From NCBI RefSeq assembly GCF_905203285.1, contig NZ_CAJKVK010000103.1, forward strand, positions 1-6,470: 6,470 bases of DNA, in the 5' to 3' direction. Of the stretch, positions 5,737 to 6,470 are shown one piece after another. The translations under genes and the position numbers were made by a program. This DNA is from an uncultured Succinatimonas sp. (GTDB lineage Bacteria; Pseudomonadota; Gammaproteobacteria; Enterobacterales; Succinivibrionaceae). The notes under the pieces are model-generated. The model saw only the letters and a list, made by a program, of their open reading frames with translations. It did not search any database and had not been told where the DNA came from. Numbering within the stretch: the stretch's first letter is position 1; the number at the start of each line of letters is the position of its first letter.

Positions 5737-5756
5737 CAGCAAGGACTTTCTTGCTG
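5737..5756 (+). terminator. possible terminator of lpxM
   Basis: CAGCAAG (5737-5743) and CTTGCTG (5750-5756) form a perfect 7-bp stem with a 6-base loop, 17 bases after the lpxM stop. The T-rich tail is delayed: ATATCTAG comes first and the T6 run only at 5773-5778. It may therefore be an inefficient terminator or an RNA 3'-end stabiliser. Confidence 0.5.
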
Positions 5757-5779
5757 ATATCTAGTTAATTTCTTTTTTG

Positions 5780-5785
5780 TATAAT
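5780..5785 (+). promoter_or_regulatory. probable -10 element of the MATE transporter gene
   Basis: TATAAT is a perfect -10 hexamer 33 bases upstream of the ATG at 5819. No good -35 lies at the usual distance; TTGCTG at 5751-5756 is 23 bases away and belongs to the hairpin arm. Transcription would start near 5792. Confidence 0.5.
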
Positions 5786-5818
5786 ACGCACGCTATCGTA
5801 ATAGAGTGTTTTGTACTT

Positions 5819-6470
5819 ATGTTTAAATTAAAAAAAGATAAAGAAAACGAATTTAAGAACTATATTTCGGATGAAGAAATCAATCAGGGAATAAACAGAC
5901 TTGACCTTCAGGAGGGAAAACGTTCTCTTTTAGCTATCACATGGCCGATTTTTATTGATTTAGCTCTAAATTTCGCAACATTAATCATCAATATGATGAT
6001 GGTAGGTGCGGTATCGGTTGATGCGGTAGCTGAGCTCACCGTCGGAAATCAGGTGTTTGATCTGGCGCTTATTATTTTTAATTTCATCAATATAGGAGTG
6101 TGCGTAGTATGCGCACAGGCATTAGGAGCAGGTAATAAGAAACTTGTTCGCAGGTTAGTGCATACAGGTTATGGCATAAATCTTATTACAGGAACAGTAG
6201 TATCTTTAGGAGTGTTTTTCTTTGCGCCTTTGATTGTCAGAATAATGAATGTTCCTGAGGAGATCAGTCAGAGTTCACAAAGCTATCTGGCAATTTTGTC
6301 TTTGTGTTTTTTGCCTCAGGCCTTGTGTTTGGTTTCAGCTGCTATCCTCCGAGCTTTTGAGTGTACCCGAGATGCCATGTATGTTTCTTTGCTTATTAAT
6401 TTAATTACTATGCTTGGAAACTCAATGTTTTTGTTCGGCTGGTTTAATATGCCGGTTTTAGGCGTGGAGG
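5819..6470 (+). CDS. MATE-family multidrug/toxin efflux transporter (N-terminal part)
   Basis: The gene is open from the ATG at 5819 to the window end, giving 217 complete codons; MATE proteins usually have about 450 residues, so roughly half is missing. A charged cytoplasmic N-terminus of about 35 residues is followed by membrane segments at about 36-61, 73-98, 116-140, 155-177 and 186-208. The first segment with ITWPIF, the ALGAGNKKLVRR loop (101-112) and the ILRAFECTRDAMY block (176-188) fit the MatE domain, where LRGxGDTRxPMY is the usual form of the last block. These proteins sit in the inner membrane and export drugs or metabolites by Na+ or H+ antiport; substrate and coupling ion cannot be read here. 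The Shine-Dalgarno is weak (AGAG about 14 bases upstream). A hairpin and a separate TATAAT suggest a transcription unit apart from lpxM. Confidence 0.85.
   Translation, partial: MFKLKKDKENEFKNYISDEEINQGINRLDLQEGKRSLLAITWPIFIDLALNFATLIINMMMVGAVSVDAVAELTVGNQVFDLALIIFNFINIGVCVVCAQALGAGNKKLVRRLVHTGYGINLITGTVVSLGVFFFAPLIVRIMNVPEEISQSSQSYLAILSLCFLPQALCLVSAAILRAFECTRDAMYVSLLINLITMLGNSMFLFGWFNMPVLGVE

Overview
The window looks like chromosomal DNA from a low-GC (roughly 38 %), Gram-negative, gammaproteobacteria-like organism. A late lipid A acyltransferase of the LpxM type implies an outer membrane. The tRNA-Gly(GCC) is very close to the enterobacterial form with an encoded CCA, and YbaK resembles the E. 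coli protein closely. A PerR-type peroxide sensor instead of OxyR would suit an anaerobic gammaproteobacterium such as a Succinivibrionaceae member; that placement is inference from recalled protein families, not a search.

Layout, left to right. Positions 1-91 hold the probable tail of a plus-strand gene and its strong terminator. ybaK (Cys-tRNA(Pro) deacylase, minus) faces it and is divergent from a stand-alone tRNA-Gly gene (plus) with its own promoter and terminator. On the minus strand follow a HAD-family phosphatase (GTG start, own terminator) and, upstream of it, perR. A 214-bp divergent intergenic region with several short palindromes separates perR from a plus-strand polar amino acid ABC importer operon: periplasmic binding protein, a strong intercistronic hairpin, permease, then ATPase (1-base TAATG overlap) and a terminator. 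After that come lpxM and the first 217 codons of a MATE-family transporter cut by the window end.

The three ABC genes form one uptake system: the binding protein captures the amino acid in the periplasm, the permease forms the channel and the ATPase drives it. The other genes are housekeeping or stress functions (tRNA proofreading, peroxide response, envelope assembly, efflux) without an obvious shared pathway. I found no mobile element, CRISPR array, phage gene or gene cassette of unknown function. The window reads as an ordinary core region, and the items worth a second look are mainly regulatory: PerR with its full sensing ligand set, candidate operators, and the hairpin inside the ABC operon.
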